Shown here: piece after piece, positions 37,026 through 44,512 of the stretch
Position numbering within the stretch: position 1 is the stretch's first letter
Layout of the letters: every line of letters begins with the position of its first letter
Source of the DNA: Glaesserella parasuis
GTDB taxonomy: Bacteria > Pseudomonadota > Gammaproteobacteria > Enterobacterales > Pasteurellaceae
Assembly: GCF_002015085.1 (NCBI RefSeq)
Contig: NZ_MUXW01000015.1
Location: 1 to 64,000 of the forward strand
Length of the DNA: 64,000 nt
Reading direction: 5' to 3'
The notes under the pieces: generated by a model
Seen by the model: the letters and a program-made list of their open reading frames with translations, nothing else
Told to the model about the DNA's origin: nothing
Databases searched by the model: none
Position numbers and translations under genes: made by a program

Positions 37026-37814
37026 CTATTTAAATTCAACAGTTCTTCTACGAATTTTTTCAACAAATCTTCTAAATTCTTTAGCTATACTATTTAGTAT
37101 ATTTTTTTTCTTTCTATACTCACCAATTTTCTTAAGGCGAATTGCTCTATCAGTTTCAAGATAACTTGGTAAGGCTGATACTTCATTATTATAAAATCTT
37201 TCTTGAATGCACAAGGCAGGATTTAATTGAAAAACAGTTAGTTCTTTATTTAAGATAAAATGATTAAATAAGAGTTCATCAATAGCGTCTAATGAATTTG
37301 GTGGTAATTGCTTGATTAACTCAACTGCTTTAACTGCAGCTCTCTTAGAGATTATATATCCAGCAGCTCCTACATACGATCTGTTTAACTTGAAAATCTC
37401 TCTATCTAATACAGAATAGCGGGGCGTTCCTTTAATTACTTTTTTAGGAAATGATTCTAATTTTATAATAAATTCTTTTCTTACATCTAAATGCTCAAAC
37501 CAGTCATAATTATTTAAATATTTATTACTATTTTCACCTAAGATAATATCATCTTCAAATATAGTAAAATAATCATAATTTTCATTAATACCTTTTAATA
37601 AAAGCATATAATGGCTCATAAAACAGGCTTTTTCTACTTCAGTAAGCGAACTTTCTTTTAAATTAGGAAGATAGTTATTGATATGCTCATTAAGTATCTC
37701 AGATGGGTATAATGCATCAAAGAATGCAAAATCTATATTATGTATTTTAAATTCAGAAATAATATGCTGTCTTCTTTTTTCAGAATCTTTTAAACTAATG
37801 ACATAATTAACCAT
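37026..37814 (-). CDS. Glycosyltransferase family 25 (lipooligosaccharide biosynthesis)
   Basis: A GT25 enzyme, the family of Lex/LgtB-type galactosyl- or glucosyltransferases that extend the LOS outer core at the cytoplasmic face. Features are MVNYVISLKDSEKRRQHI at the N-terminus, FFDAL, EKACFMSH, and the acidic IFEDDIIL near residue 87. The C-terminal tail is basic. The start MVNYV (37814) follows GAAGGA; an upstream in-frame ATG overlaps that SD. The donor and acceptor cannot be told. It is a paralogue of the divergent gene at 37978. The base composition is far more AT-rich than its neighbours, suggesting transfer. Confidence 0.82.
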   Translation of the reverse strand: MVNYVISLKDSEKRRQHIISEFKIHNIDFAFFDALYPSEILNEHINNYLPNLKESSLTEVEKACFMSHYMLLLKGINENYDYFTIFEDDIILGENSNKYLNNYDWFEHLDVRKEFIIKLESFPKKVIKGTPRYSVLDREIFKLNRSYVGAAGYIISKRAAVKAVELIKQLPPNSLDAIDELLFNHFILNKELTVFQLNPALCIQERFYNNEVSALPSYLETDRAIRLKKIGEYRKKKNILNSIAKEFRRFVEKIRRRTVEFK

Positions 37815-37933
37815 TATAATTTCCTTCAATATGAATTAACTCTATTTGTTATTCAAGTAATTATTAAAACTTTTCCATAATCATAGAAATAAGGAAGAAC
37901 TTTAAAATATAGCATACTTGTAAATAACATATT

Positions 37934-37954
37934 TTTATGCTATCTTAGCATAAA
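37934..37954. promoter_or_regulatory. Palindrome between the divergent GT25 genes
   Basis: TTTATGCTA, a 3-base centre and TAGCATAAA lie 24 bases upstream of the second GT25 start. It may be a repressor site or an mRNA hairpin; no known regulator is assigned. Confidence 0.4.
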
Positions 37955-37977
37955 GTTTATTTTAACGGAAGAGTTTT

Positions 37978-38814
37978 ATGGTAACTAATTATATAATTAG
38001 TCTTATATCAGCTGATATAAGACGCTCACATATTAATAAAGAGTTTTCGTCTAAGAATATTAAATTTGAATTTTTTGATGCATTTCAACCACTAGGAAAA
38101 GAGAATATAATAGAAAATATATTGCCACAATTAAATAAGAACACTGTTCTCACAGTTGGAGAGAAAGGTTGTCTGATAAGCCATTTATTACTATGGCAAA
38201 AGTGTATTGATGAAGATATGCCTTACATTAGTATTTTTGAAGATGATGTTATCTTAAGTGAAGATGCGGAATATTTTCTAAATGACTATTCTTGGATTTC
38301 AGGTTCTATGATTAAACAAGATAATTTTATAGTACGTTTTGAAACATTTTTGATGCCTGTAATCAGTGAAAAAGCTCAAAATATCGCTCCTATTAATGGT
38401 AGAAATATATGTATTCTTAAATCTAAACATTATGGTACGGCAGGATATATTATTTCTAAAAATGCAATTAATTATTTATTAAGATTAATTAAATTCTTGG
38501 AAGCAGAAGATATTAAGCCTATAGATCAAATAATTTTTAATCAATTGTTATCAGATCAGAACTTATTTATATATCAATTATCTCCTGCTATTTGTATTCA
38601 AGAACTACAATTGAATAAAGAAGAAAGCTCATTATATAGTCAAATTGAAGAAGATAGAGCAAAACGTTTTATAACTAAGCCTAAAGAAAAAATGAGTATA
38701 TTAGGTAAGATTCTAAAAGAATTAGATAGATATAAAAATAGAGATAAACGCAAAAAACAGAGAATAGAAGAGATAGAGCTAGAAAATCAGAAAAGTATTA
38801 TTCCTTTTGAATAA
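37978..38814 (+). CDS. Glycosyltransferase family 25 paralogue
   Basis: A 278-residue GT25 enzyme, homologous along its length to the gene at 37026: IISLISADIRRSHI, FFDAFQP, EKGCLISHLL, IFEDDVIL near residue 87, and a shared AGYIISK block. It probably adds a hexose to lipooligosaccharide. An SD (GGAAGAG) precedes the ATG. The first codons contain two abutting perfect palindromes (37984-38022), which could fold in the mRNA. The C-terminus is lysine/glutamate rich. Strongly AT-rich and divergently transcribed from its paralogue. Confidence 0.8.
   Translation: MVTNYIISLISADIRRSHINKEFSSKNIKFEFFDAFQPLGKENIIENILPQLNKNTVLTVGEKGCLISHLLLWQKCIDEDMPYISIFEDDVILSEDAEYFLNDYSWISGSMIKQDNFIVRFETFLMPVISEKAQNIAPINGRNICILKSKHYGTAGYIISKNAINYLLRLIKFLEAEDIKPIDQIIFNQLLSDQNLFIYQLSPAICIQELQLNKEESSLYSQIEEDRAKRFITKPKEKMSILGKILKELDRYKNRDKRKKQRIEEIELENQKSIIPFE
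37984..38022. repeat. Two abutting perfect palindromes at the start of the GT25 coding region
   Basis: An 18-bp palindrome (ACTAATTATATAATTAGT, 37984-38001) shares its last base with a 22-bp palindrome (arms TCTTATATCAG and its complement, 38001-38022). Both are exact. They cover codons 3-15. Confidence 0.8.
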
Positions 38815-38820
38815 CATTAA

Positions 38821-38862
38821 ACCTCAAGTCTTTTACTATAAGGCTTGAGGTATTCTTTTTTT
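38821..38862 (+). terminator. Terminator after the GT25 paralogue
   Basis: ACCTCAAG and CTTGAGGT form an 8-bp stem with a 15-base loop, followed by a T-run. It also separates the convergent GT8 gene. Confidence 0.8.
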
Positions 38863-38874
38863 GTGTGTTTTTGA

Positions 38875-39774
38875 TTAGTATATCCCAAATTTTATTCGAT
38901 CTTTAAAATCATTTTTTAATTTCTTGAAAATTTGGCGATAATCATTCTGAGCTACCTTATTTAACCAATGTTGTGGTTTATTATTAATTGAATTAAATAG
39001 CTTAATAAATAATTGAGACTTAGTATGATTGCATTTACTATGCCAAGGCTTATCTTCACCACAATAATGGAAAATAGAGATTGGGAAATTTGGTCTTTCT
39101 TGATCACTCAATTGCTGTTTTTTTAATATTCGATATCTAAGGTAAGGTTGGAAATTATATTTGGTGTTAATTATCTTAACCTTATTTTTAAAAATAATAT
39201 TCAAAATATCCTGATCTTGAAATTCAATATATGGATATTCTTTTATACATACTATGGCTTTAGTATATAAATCAAAATTTTTTAACTTATTAAGATCTAT
39301 TAATAATACTCCAGCGTTAAAGTAACTATTAGATTCATCAAAGCCTATTTTTGCTTTATAATTATCCAAACCATATTCAACAAATGAATCAAAACAAGCC
39401 GCAATATGATATTTATCTAGATTTATATTCCATAAATCAATAATGCTACCTGCTATTAATAAGTCTATATCTAGATAAATAACTTTATCTACATTCTTTA
39501 CATAATCAGCTATTTTTAATCTTGCATATGTCGTTTTAGAGATATGTGAAATTGTTTGGGGAAATTCACTGAAATCATCTTCATTTATAGGAATAAACTC
39601 TATAGAGCCTCTATGATTATCTACTATGTTTATAATACATTCTTTACTTTCACTAGATATACCTAAATCCAATACATAAAAATTCATCATAATTTTATGA
39701 TGGTTTAGAATGCTTAATATATTTACTGCAAGATAGGGGGAATATTTTTCATCGCAACAAAAAACAATATTCAT
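38875..39774 (-). CDS. Glycosyltransferase family 8 (LgtC-like)
   Basis: A retaining GT8 enzyme, most like LgtC-type alpha-galactosyltransferases or the RfaI/RfaJ LPS family. The N-terminus MNIVFCCDEKYSPYLAVNI, the metal-binding DxD in YLDIDLL, NAGVLLIDL and the C-terminal HYCGEDKPWH are all family hallmarks. The 299-residue length is typical. It acts at the cytoplasmic membrane in LOS assembly. The tail is basic, as in LgtC, which uses it for membrane contact. It is 12 bases downstream of the GT2 gene, so the two form an operon. Confidence 0.85.
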   Translation of the reverse strand: MNIVFCCDEKYSPYLAVNILSILNHHKIMMNFYVLDLGISSESKECIINIVDNHRGSIEFIPINEDDFSEFPQTISHISKTTYARLKIADYVKNVDKVIYLDIDLLIAGSIIDLWNINLDKYHIAACFDSFVEYGLDNYKAKIGFDESNSYFNAGVLLIDLNKLKNFDLYTKAIVCIKEYPYIEFQDQDILNIIFKNKVKIINTKYNFQPYLRYRILKKQQLSDQERPNFPISIFHYCGEDKPWHSKCNHTKSQLFIKLFNSINNKPQHWLNKVAQNDYRQIFKKLKNDFKDRIKFGIY

Positions 39775-39786
39775 CTATAACTCCTA

Positions 39787-40791
39787 TTATATATTACTTA
39801 TATATTTATATGGTCTAAGCATTTTTTTTATTATCTTAATTTTTTGTTTAAAAGTAAAACATTTGGCATTACTAGTAAAAATGGTTCTGCATATGGTGTA
39901 TGAATCTACTTTTGCAGACATAAAGCAATCGAATAATATTTTTTTAAGATTTTCTATATCTTTATAAGTTAGTCTATTCCAAACATCTTTTTCCAGCAAG
40001 AGCTTATTAAGTACACTAAATTTGATATTATCAAAATCTATTATATTAACGAAGCCTAGATTTTCCATATAGTAGGTAATAATCTCTCGTCTAATTTTTT
40101 TTGCAGTATTTATTTGTGAGGCATTATGATTTGATGATGTTTGTTCTGAATGTAATCTATAATAAACTAGAGCTTCAGGATAATTTGCCATCTTTCCTAA
40201 CTTACTTACTTCAAACCAGAATTTATAATCTTCAGCATGTATATAATTAAGATCATATATTAAACCATATTTTTTATGTATTAAACTTTTCATAATCATT
40301 GTATTATTATGAATAGGATTATAGAATAACATATCATTCTTAATATGAGCATCTGTTAGTGCATTTTTCCAAATATCTCCTGTTTTATAGTATTTACCCA
40401 GCTTTCCATTGACAGATATGATTTCTAGATAGCAACCCATTGCAATAATTGTAGGATCTTCCAACATTTTCTCTAAAATGTTTTTAATCCAATCAGGTTT
40501 GGCTACATCATCAGAATCTATTTTAGCAATATATTCTCCTTTTATATGTTGTATCCCTTTATTTAATGAAGATATATATCCAATGTTCATTTCATTATTT
40601 ATGATACTAATTCTATTATCTTGATTAGCTAACTTTTCTATGATATGTTTTGTATTATCTGTAGAACCATCATTTACAATAACTATTTCTAAATTAGTAT
40701 ATGTTTGATTTATTACAGAGTTTATACACTGTTCAATATATTTTTCCGTATTATAAGCACAAATTAAAACTGAGACTAAAGGGAGATGCAT
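39787..40791 (-). CDS. Glycosyltransferase family 2
   Basis: An inverting GT-A glycosyltransferase. The N-terminal domain has VSVLICAYNTEKYIEQCI, the NDGSTDNT nucleotide-sugar motif, and KIDSDD as the DxD-type metal site. The predicted catalytic EDYKFW segment is near residue 180. A C-terminal helical part is lysine rich. At 334 residues it resembles LOS outer-core GT2 enzymes; donor unknown. First gene of a two-gene minus-strand operon with the GT8 gene. The 280 bases upstream hold no gene and no recognised site beyond AT-rich sequence. Confidence 0.82.
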   Translation of the reverse strand: MHLPLVSVLICAYNTEKYIEQCINSVINQTYTNLEIVIVNDGSTDNTKHIIEKLANQDNRISIINNEMNIGYISSLNKGIQHIKGEYIAKIDSDDVAKPDWIKNILEKMLEDPTIIAMGCYLEIISVNGKLGKYYKTGDIWKNALTDAHIKNDMLFYNPIHNNTMIMKSLIHKKYGLIYDLNYIHAEDYKFWFEVSKLGKMANYPEALVYYRLHSEQTSSNHNASQINTAKKIRREIITYYMENLGFVNIIDFDNIKFSVLNKLLLEKDVWNRLTYKDIENLKKILFDCFMSAKVDSYTICRTIFTSNAKCFTFKQKIKIIKKMLRPYKYISNI

Positions 40792-41072
40792 AAGATCCTC
40801 TAAATATAAATTTCATTTTTGAGAAGCTACACTATCTATCGTAGGCACTTCTCTCATTTGAGATTGGATTATATTATTAAATTTCAAGGGGATGGTAAAT
40901 CCCGTTTTCAATGATTTATTAATTTTTTCAATTATAAAAATCTCTCATATTTAAATTCATAAAATTAGTAAAGTTTTTACAAAAAATCATTTACCATGAT
41001 CCCATTATTTTACTTGTAATCTTATCCTTATATTTTATAGATGAAAAAATCTTATATTTTGATTATTACAGC

Positions 41073-42245
41073 TCATTCTCTTCTTACAATAACCCTAAAC
41101 ACATTCCCAATCCGCTCATCAATAAACTCAACATTAGGATACTCTTTTAATACTCTTAATATACCACTTCCTAGCCCTCTATAAGGAAGTGCTCTAGGAG
41201 CGAAAGAGGCGAGAATCGGGTTTCGTATATTGGAGTTACCTAGTTTTATATTTTCAATTGTAAGATTATTCGGCAAATGCCCAGGGCTAATAATCTCAAT
41301 ACGATCATTAAATATTAAAATTCGGATTGGAGCAGAAATAAAATAATCTCGATGAATGATCGCATTAGCAATCAGTTCTTCAAACACAATTCTTGGTATT
41401 TCAGGTTCTCCAAGAGAGTTAAAACTTTGTCCATTTTGTTTGTGCTGAATATTGGTTAAGATAAAACTTATGGCTTGGCGGAACTGTTCCGTGATATTAC
41501 CTCGAATGTCTTTACTATCAATATAGTGTTGTTCCGTAATATCATTTCCTAGAAATGAAACAGCTTTTATGATAAATGTTGGTAAATATCTACTTGGATC
41601 TTTAGTAAATAATAACGCTCCGCAAATATTAAATTCACCCTTTTTCATTACATTCATATTTTCAAGTAATTGAGCTTTAGAAAAATGTTGGCTAGTTACG
41701 GGTTCACCATAAAACTTCTCAAAAAAGTGATCAAAATAAACTTCATCAAGATCTTGAATAGATGACCCAGTAACAGGTAATTCATCTGCGTGTACAAGGG
41801 AAGCTTCACGAAACATTCTTAATAATTCTTCTCGAGCTGTTATTTTACGTTTATCGGCTCCACTTTTTGTCCAAAAATAGCCCTGAGAATCCATATACGG
41901 CTTGCTAATTCCCTCGGAAATATGGACAACGATAACAATTCCATCTGGAAAGGTAATATTTTCAGTAAGTGGAGAAATTGATGGACGGACATTTTGAGAT
42001 GCGACATTAGCAATAAGTTGATTAAGTCTAAATACATCATCATTAGTTAGACCACTTAATGTACCATTATCATTTACGCCAATAAGTAAGATTCCTCCTA
42101 GCGAGTTTGCAAAAGCAACCATCTCAGCGGCTAAAGCATCAGGGTGAGTAACATTAGCTTTAAACTGTAATTTGCTATCTTCCCCTTTTTGTATCAAAGC
42201 AAGTAATTCAGTATCTAACATAATCTTAGCGTAATTTTCAAACAT
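41073..42245 (-). CDS. AlbA_2/HATPase_c_4 protein (putative transcriptional regulator or helicase-like)
   Basis: The N-terminal AlbA_2 (Schlafen-type, divergent AAA_4) nucleic-acid-binding domain is shown by EDSKLQFKAN, AAEMVAFANSLGG and LIGVNDNG (about 20-60). The C-terminal half has the ATP-binding block ELIANAIIHRDY ... RIEIISPGHLP found with such proteins and once annotated as RecG-like. The 390-residue length is common. Function is unknown; relatives occur in mobile islands and near defence genes. The ATG at 42245 lies inside a decayed duplicate of the rpmE terminator. The in-frame ATG at 42221 may be the true start; neither has a good SD. Confidence 0.75.
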   Translation of the reverse strand: MFENYAKIMLDTELLALIQKGEDSKLQFKANVTHPDALAAEMVAFANSLGGILLIGVNDNGTLSGLTNDDVFRLNQLIANVASQNVRPSISPLTENITFPDGIVIVVHISEGISKPYMDSQGYFWTKSGADKRKITAREELLRMFREASLVHADELPVTGSSIQDLDEVYFDHFFEKFYGEPVTSQHFSKAQLLENMNVMKKGEFNICGALLFTKDPSRYLPTFIIKAVSFLGNDITEQHYIDSKDIRGNITEQFRQAISFILTNIQHKQNGQSFNSLGEPEIPRIVFEELIANAIIHRDYFISAPIRILIFNDRIEIISPGHLPNNLTIENIKLGNSNIRNPILASFAPRALPYRGLGSGILRVLKEYPNVEFIDERIGNVFRVIVRRE

Positions 42246-42340
42246 AAAAAAACTACATTATTGTGGAGCTTTTTTCGAAAAATTTCAAATCATTTTGTGC
42301 TTGAAACGTTCAGGGTTACCATCGGTATCAATAATACAAT
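42243..42340. pseudogene. Decayed duplicate of the rpmE 3' end and terminator
   Basis: From CATAAAAAAACT through TTTCAAATCATTTTGTGCTTG to GTATCAATAATACAATG, this stretch matches the rpmE 3' end and its terminator at 42936-43053, in the same orientation. It has point changes and a roughly 20-base gap. The terminator stem is broken. Not translatable as L31. Confidence 0.8.
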
Positions 42341-42347
42341 GAATGAG

Positions 42348-42725
42348 TTAGATATAACTAGAAAATAGTCTATCCAATTCCATCTCTGAATTATCAGACA
42401 CCAATATTTTTGGAGAGCTATATTGGATAACTCCTTCTTTTCTATCGGTATAGTTATAGAAAAATCTAATCATTTCATCATTATCTTTGAGATCAAAAGA
42501 TTGATGGGTAATGTAATCCAATTCATTATTCAAAACATCTCGGATAATATTGAAATTTTTTTGTTTATTAAAAAAGTGATTTACTCTTTCATTGTTGGCT
42601 TCTACTAAACGATATTTTAATTCTTTTTTATCTGGATTACAGATTAAGATACCAACATTAGCAAATTCTTCTGTTTCAATATAAGGGCGGTAGCGGATAA
42701 AACTATATAGTAATCCTTCATTCAT
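42348..42725 (-). CDS. DUF3037 family protein
   Basis: A 125-residue protein with the DUF3037 N-terminal pattern YSFIRYRPYIETEEFANVGIL. Biochemical function is unknown. In other bacteria DUF3037 genes often sit beside HipA-like kinase genes, suggesting a two-gene unit (established as a genomic trend, not seen here). It overlaps the upstream 48-codon ORF by ATGA, so they are translationally coupled. It lies between rpmE and the decayed rpmE duplicate and reads toward the AlbA_2 gene. Confidence 0.7.
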   Translation of the reverse strand: MNEGLLYSFIRYRPYIETEEFANVGILICNPDKKELKYRLVEANNERVNHFFNKQKNFNIIRDVLNNELDYITHQSFDLKDNDEMIRFFYNYTDRKEGVIQYSSPKILVSDNSEMELDRLFSSYI

Positions 42726-42868
42726 TTAAATTCCTCCCAAAATTCATCATTTTCTATTCTTTTTAATATTTGTGTTATATGTTTTAAATAATCTTCAAAT
42801 GGTTTGGTATATCCGATTTGAGTTTGCCCAAGTATTGATATAATTTGAAGATCTTGCTTTTGATTCAT
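42722..42868 (-). CDS. Small 48-residue ORF coupled to the DUF3037 gene
   Basis: Reads MNQKQDLQIISILGQTQIGY and ends ENDEFWEEFK. The GGGAGGA near its end is the SD of the DUF3037 gene, and the stop overlaps the next start (ATGA). This is typical of a genuine coupled pair. It has no family match I can recall. It could be a complete small protein or the surviving tail of a HipA-like kinase, the usual DUF3037 partner. Confidence 0.5.
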   Translation of the reverse strand: MNQKQDLQIISILGQTQIGYTKPFEDYLKHITQILKRIENDEFWEEFK

Positions 42869-42938
42869 TATTGTATTGCTTTCCTAATTATCATATCATT
42901 GTCAGAGTAGCATTTTACTGGATACATTCTTTAGGCAT

Positions 42939-42966
42939 AAAAAAACCTCCACTATTGTGGAGGTTT
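42939..42966 (-). terminator. Intrinsic terminator of rpmE
   Basis: The stem AACCTCCAC/GTGGAGGTT with loop TATT is followed on the minus strand by a run of T, 18 bases past the rpmE stop. Confidence 0.9.
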
Positions 42967-42983
42967 TCCCGAAAAATTTCAAA

Positions 42984-43196
42984 TTATTTTGTGCTTGGAA
43001 TGCTGAAGCGTTTGTTGAAGCGTTCAACACGACCACCAGTATCAACAACACGTTGTTTACCAGTGTAGAACGGGTGGCAGTTGCCACATACGTCTAAGTT
43101 TAAATCTTTACCCGCTGTTGAGCGAGTTTTGATCACGTTACCGCAAGAACAAGTTGCAGTAATTTCTACATAATTTGGGTGAATACCTTGTTTCAT
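42984..43196 (-). CDS. rpmE: 50S ribosomal protein L31 (zinc-binding form)
   Basis: A 70-residue ribosomal protein of the large subunit, forming part of the intersubunit bridge. It keeps the zinc ligands CSCG and CGNCHP, so it is the C+ type; a zinc-free paralogue, if any, would lie elsewhere. The start MKQGIHPNY is the family consensus. GAGG lies 12 bases before the start. The leader carries a promoter followed almost at once by an intrinsic terminator, see the separate entries. The 3' end is duplicated downstream. Confidence 0.97.
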   Translation of the reverse strand: MKQGIHPNYVEITATCSCGNVIKTRSTAGKDLNLDVCGNCHPFYTGKQRVVDTGGRVERFNKRFSIPSTK

Positions 43197-43270
43197 TATA
43201 GAAAACCTCTAACGAAGCCATATCGCCACTAGAGCATACTACTCAGCTGTCTAGTACCATATGTATGAAT

Positions 43271-43293
43271 AAAAAAACTAGGCAGAAGCCTAG
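43271..43293 (-). terminator. Leader terminator/attenuator upstream of rpmE
   Basis: CTAGGC, a 4-base loop and GCCTAG are followed on the minus strand by seven T. It lies 75 bases upstream of the rpmE start and directly downstream of a strong promoter, with no other minus-strand gene to terminate. Confidence 0.7.
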
Positions 43294-43310
43294 CACCAAA
43301 AAGAGTGAGC

Positions 43311-43339
43311 ATTCTACTCGAAATTTTTGAAAATGACAA
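43311..43339 (-). promoter_or_regulatory. Sigma-70 promoter of rpmE
   Basis: On the minus strand TTGTCA, a 17-base spacer and TAGAAT give a near-consensus promoter with predicted start near 43304. Confidence 0.75.
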
Positions 43340-43460
43340 TATTGAATCAAGATTGTAGATGATACCTGTACTTTTTTGACTATTTTTAGGTAAGTGTTTT
43401 TGCTTATCAAGAAAATTTTCATTAAAATCTCGCCGCTTATTTACTTTATTTGAAAAGATT

Positions 43461-44423
43461 ATGATTGATTTTCGTCCTTTTTATCAACAAATTGCCCCCT
43501 CGCCGTTATCTGCTTGGTTGGAAACACTTCCTTTACAGCTCAAACAATGGGAAAAACAGACGCACGGCGATTATGCCAAATGGGCAAAAATGCTAGACCA
43601 TTTGCCTAGTTTGCCTTGTGAAATTAATTTGGCAGATAAGGTTGAAGCCCGTTTGGTTGAGCCGTTGTCTGCAGGTGAAATGCAACGCTTGGTACATCAC
43701 CTAAAACAGCTTATGCCGTGGCGAAAAGGTCCTTACCATCTGTATGGTGTACATATTGATTGTGAATGGCGTTCCGATTTTAAATGGGATAGGGTTTTGC
43801 CCCATTTATCACCGTTAAAAGACCGCTTGATTTTAGATGTGGGCTGCGGCAGTGGCTACCATATGTGGCGAATGGTGGGCGAAGGGGCAAAAATGGTGGT
43901 GGGGATCGACCCGACGGAACTCTTTTTGTGCCAATTTGAAGCGGTGCGAAAATTGTTAAATAACGACCGCAGAGCCAATTTAATTCCGTTAGGCATTGAG
44001 CAAATGCAACCCTTGCAAGCCTTTGATACGGTATTTTCGATGGGGGTGTTGTATCACCGTAAATCGCCGCTAGACCATCTTGCCCAACTGAAAAATCAGT
44101 TAGTCAAAGGGGGAGAGCTGGTGTTAGAAACTTTGGTTATCGACGGTGATATTAATGATGTGCTGGTGCCAGCAGACCGTTATGCCAAAATGAAAAATGT
44201 GTATTTTATCCCGTCTGTACCAGCGTTGATTAATTGGCTTGAAAAAGTTGGCTTTAAAAATGTTCGTTGTGTTGATGAAGCCGTCACCACATTAGAAGAA
44301 CAGCGTAAAACAGATTGGTTAGAAAATGAATCGTTGGTTGATTTCCTCGACCCTCAAGATCATTCCAAAACGATAGAAGGGTATCCTGCACCGAAAAGGG
44401 CAGTGATTATTGCGACGAATTAA
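43461..44423 (+). CDS. cmoB: tRNA U34 carboxymethyltransferase CmoB
   Basis: Transfers a carboxymethyl group from carboxy-S-adenosylmethionine to 5-hydroxyuridine-34, forming cmo5U in tRNAs so they read more codons. The SAM-type motif is LDVGCGSGYHMWRM (about residues 124-137). The N-terminal region MIDFRPFYQQIA and the block MPWRKGPYHLYG are typical. At 320 residues it is standard. Its partner cmoA, often adjacent in other species, is not within view. Confidence 0.95.
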   Translation: MIDFRPFYQQIAPSPLSAWLETLPLQLKQWEKQTHGDYAKWAKMLDHLPSLPCEINLADKVEARLVEPLSAGEMQRLVHHLKQLMPWRKGPYHLYGVHIDCEWRSDFKWDRVLPHLSPLKDRLILDVGCGSGYHMWRMVGEGAKMVVGIDPTELFLCQFEAVRKLLNNDRRANLIPLGIEQMQPLQAFDTVFSMGVLYHRKSPLDHLAQLKNQLVKGGELVLETLVIDGDINDVLVPADRYAKMKNVYFIPSVPALINWLEKVGFKNVRCVDEAVTTLEEQRKTDWLENESLVDFLDPQDHSKTIEGYPAPKRAVIIATN

Positions 44424-44449
44424 AATATCATAATCTCTCTAGCATCCAA

Positions 44450-44485
44450 AGTTTTCCCCATTCTTCAGAACGGGGATTTCTACTA
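44450..44485. terminator. Hairpin between cmoB and prfB
   Basis: TCCCC and GGGGA arms (with further pairing across ATTC/GAAC-like positions) lie between convergent genes. Probable weak bidirectional terminator. Confidence 0.5.
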
Positions 44486-44512
44486 GAATCCAGTAAATCT
44501 AATGCGCATCTT

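Noticed and set aside
37026..40791. Phase-variable LOS genes with simple-sequence repeats
   Set aside because: No tandem tetranucleotide or homopolymer tract of the Haemophilus type was found in or before these genes.
40792..41072. Hidden gene or RNA in the 280-base gap
   Set aside because: The stretch is AT-rich with only a weak GAGAAG/CTTCTC pairing; no open frame with an SD and no RNA signature was found.
42243..42340. Second rpmE gene
   Set aside because: Only the 3' end and terminator are matched, with gaps and point changes; no L31 reading frame remains.
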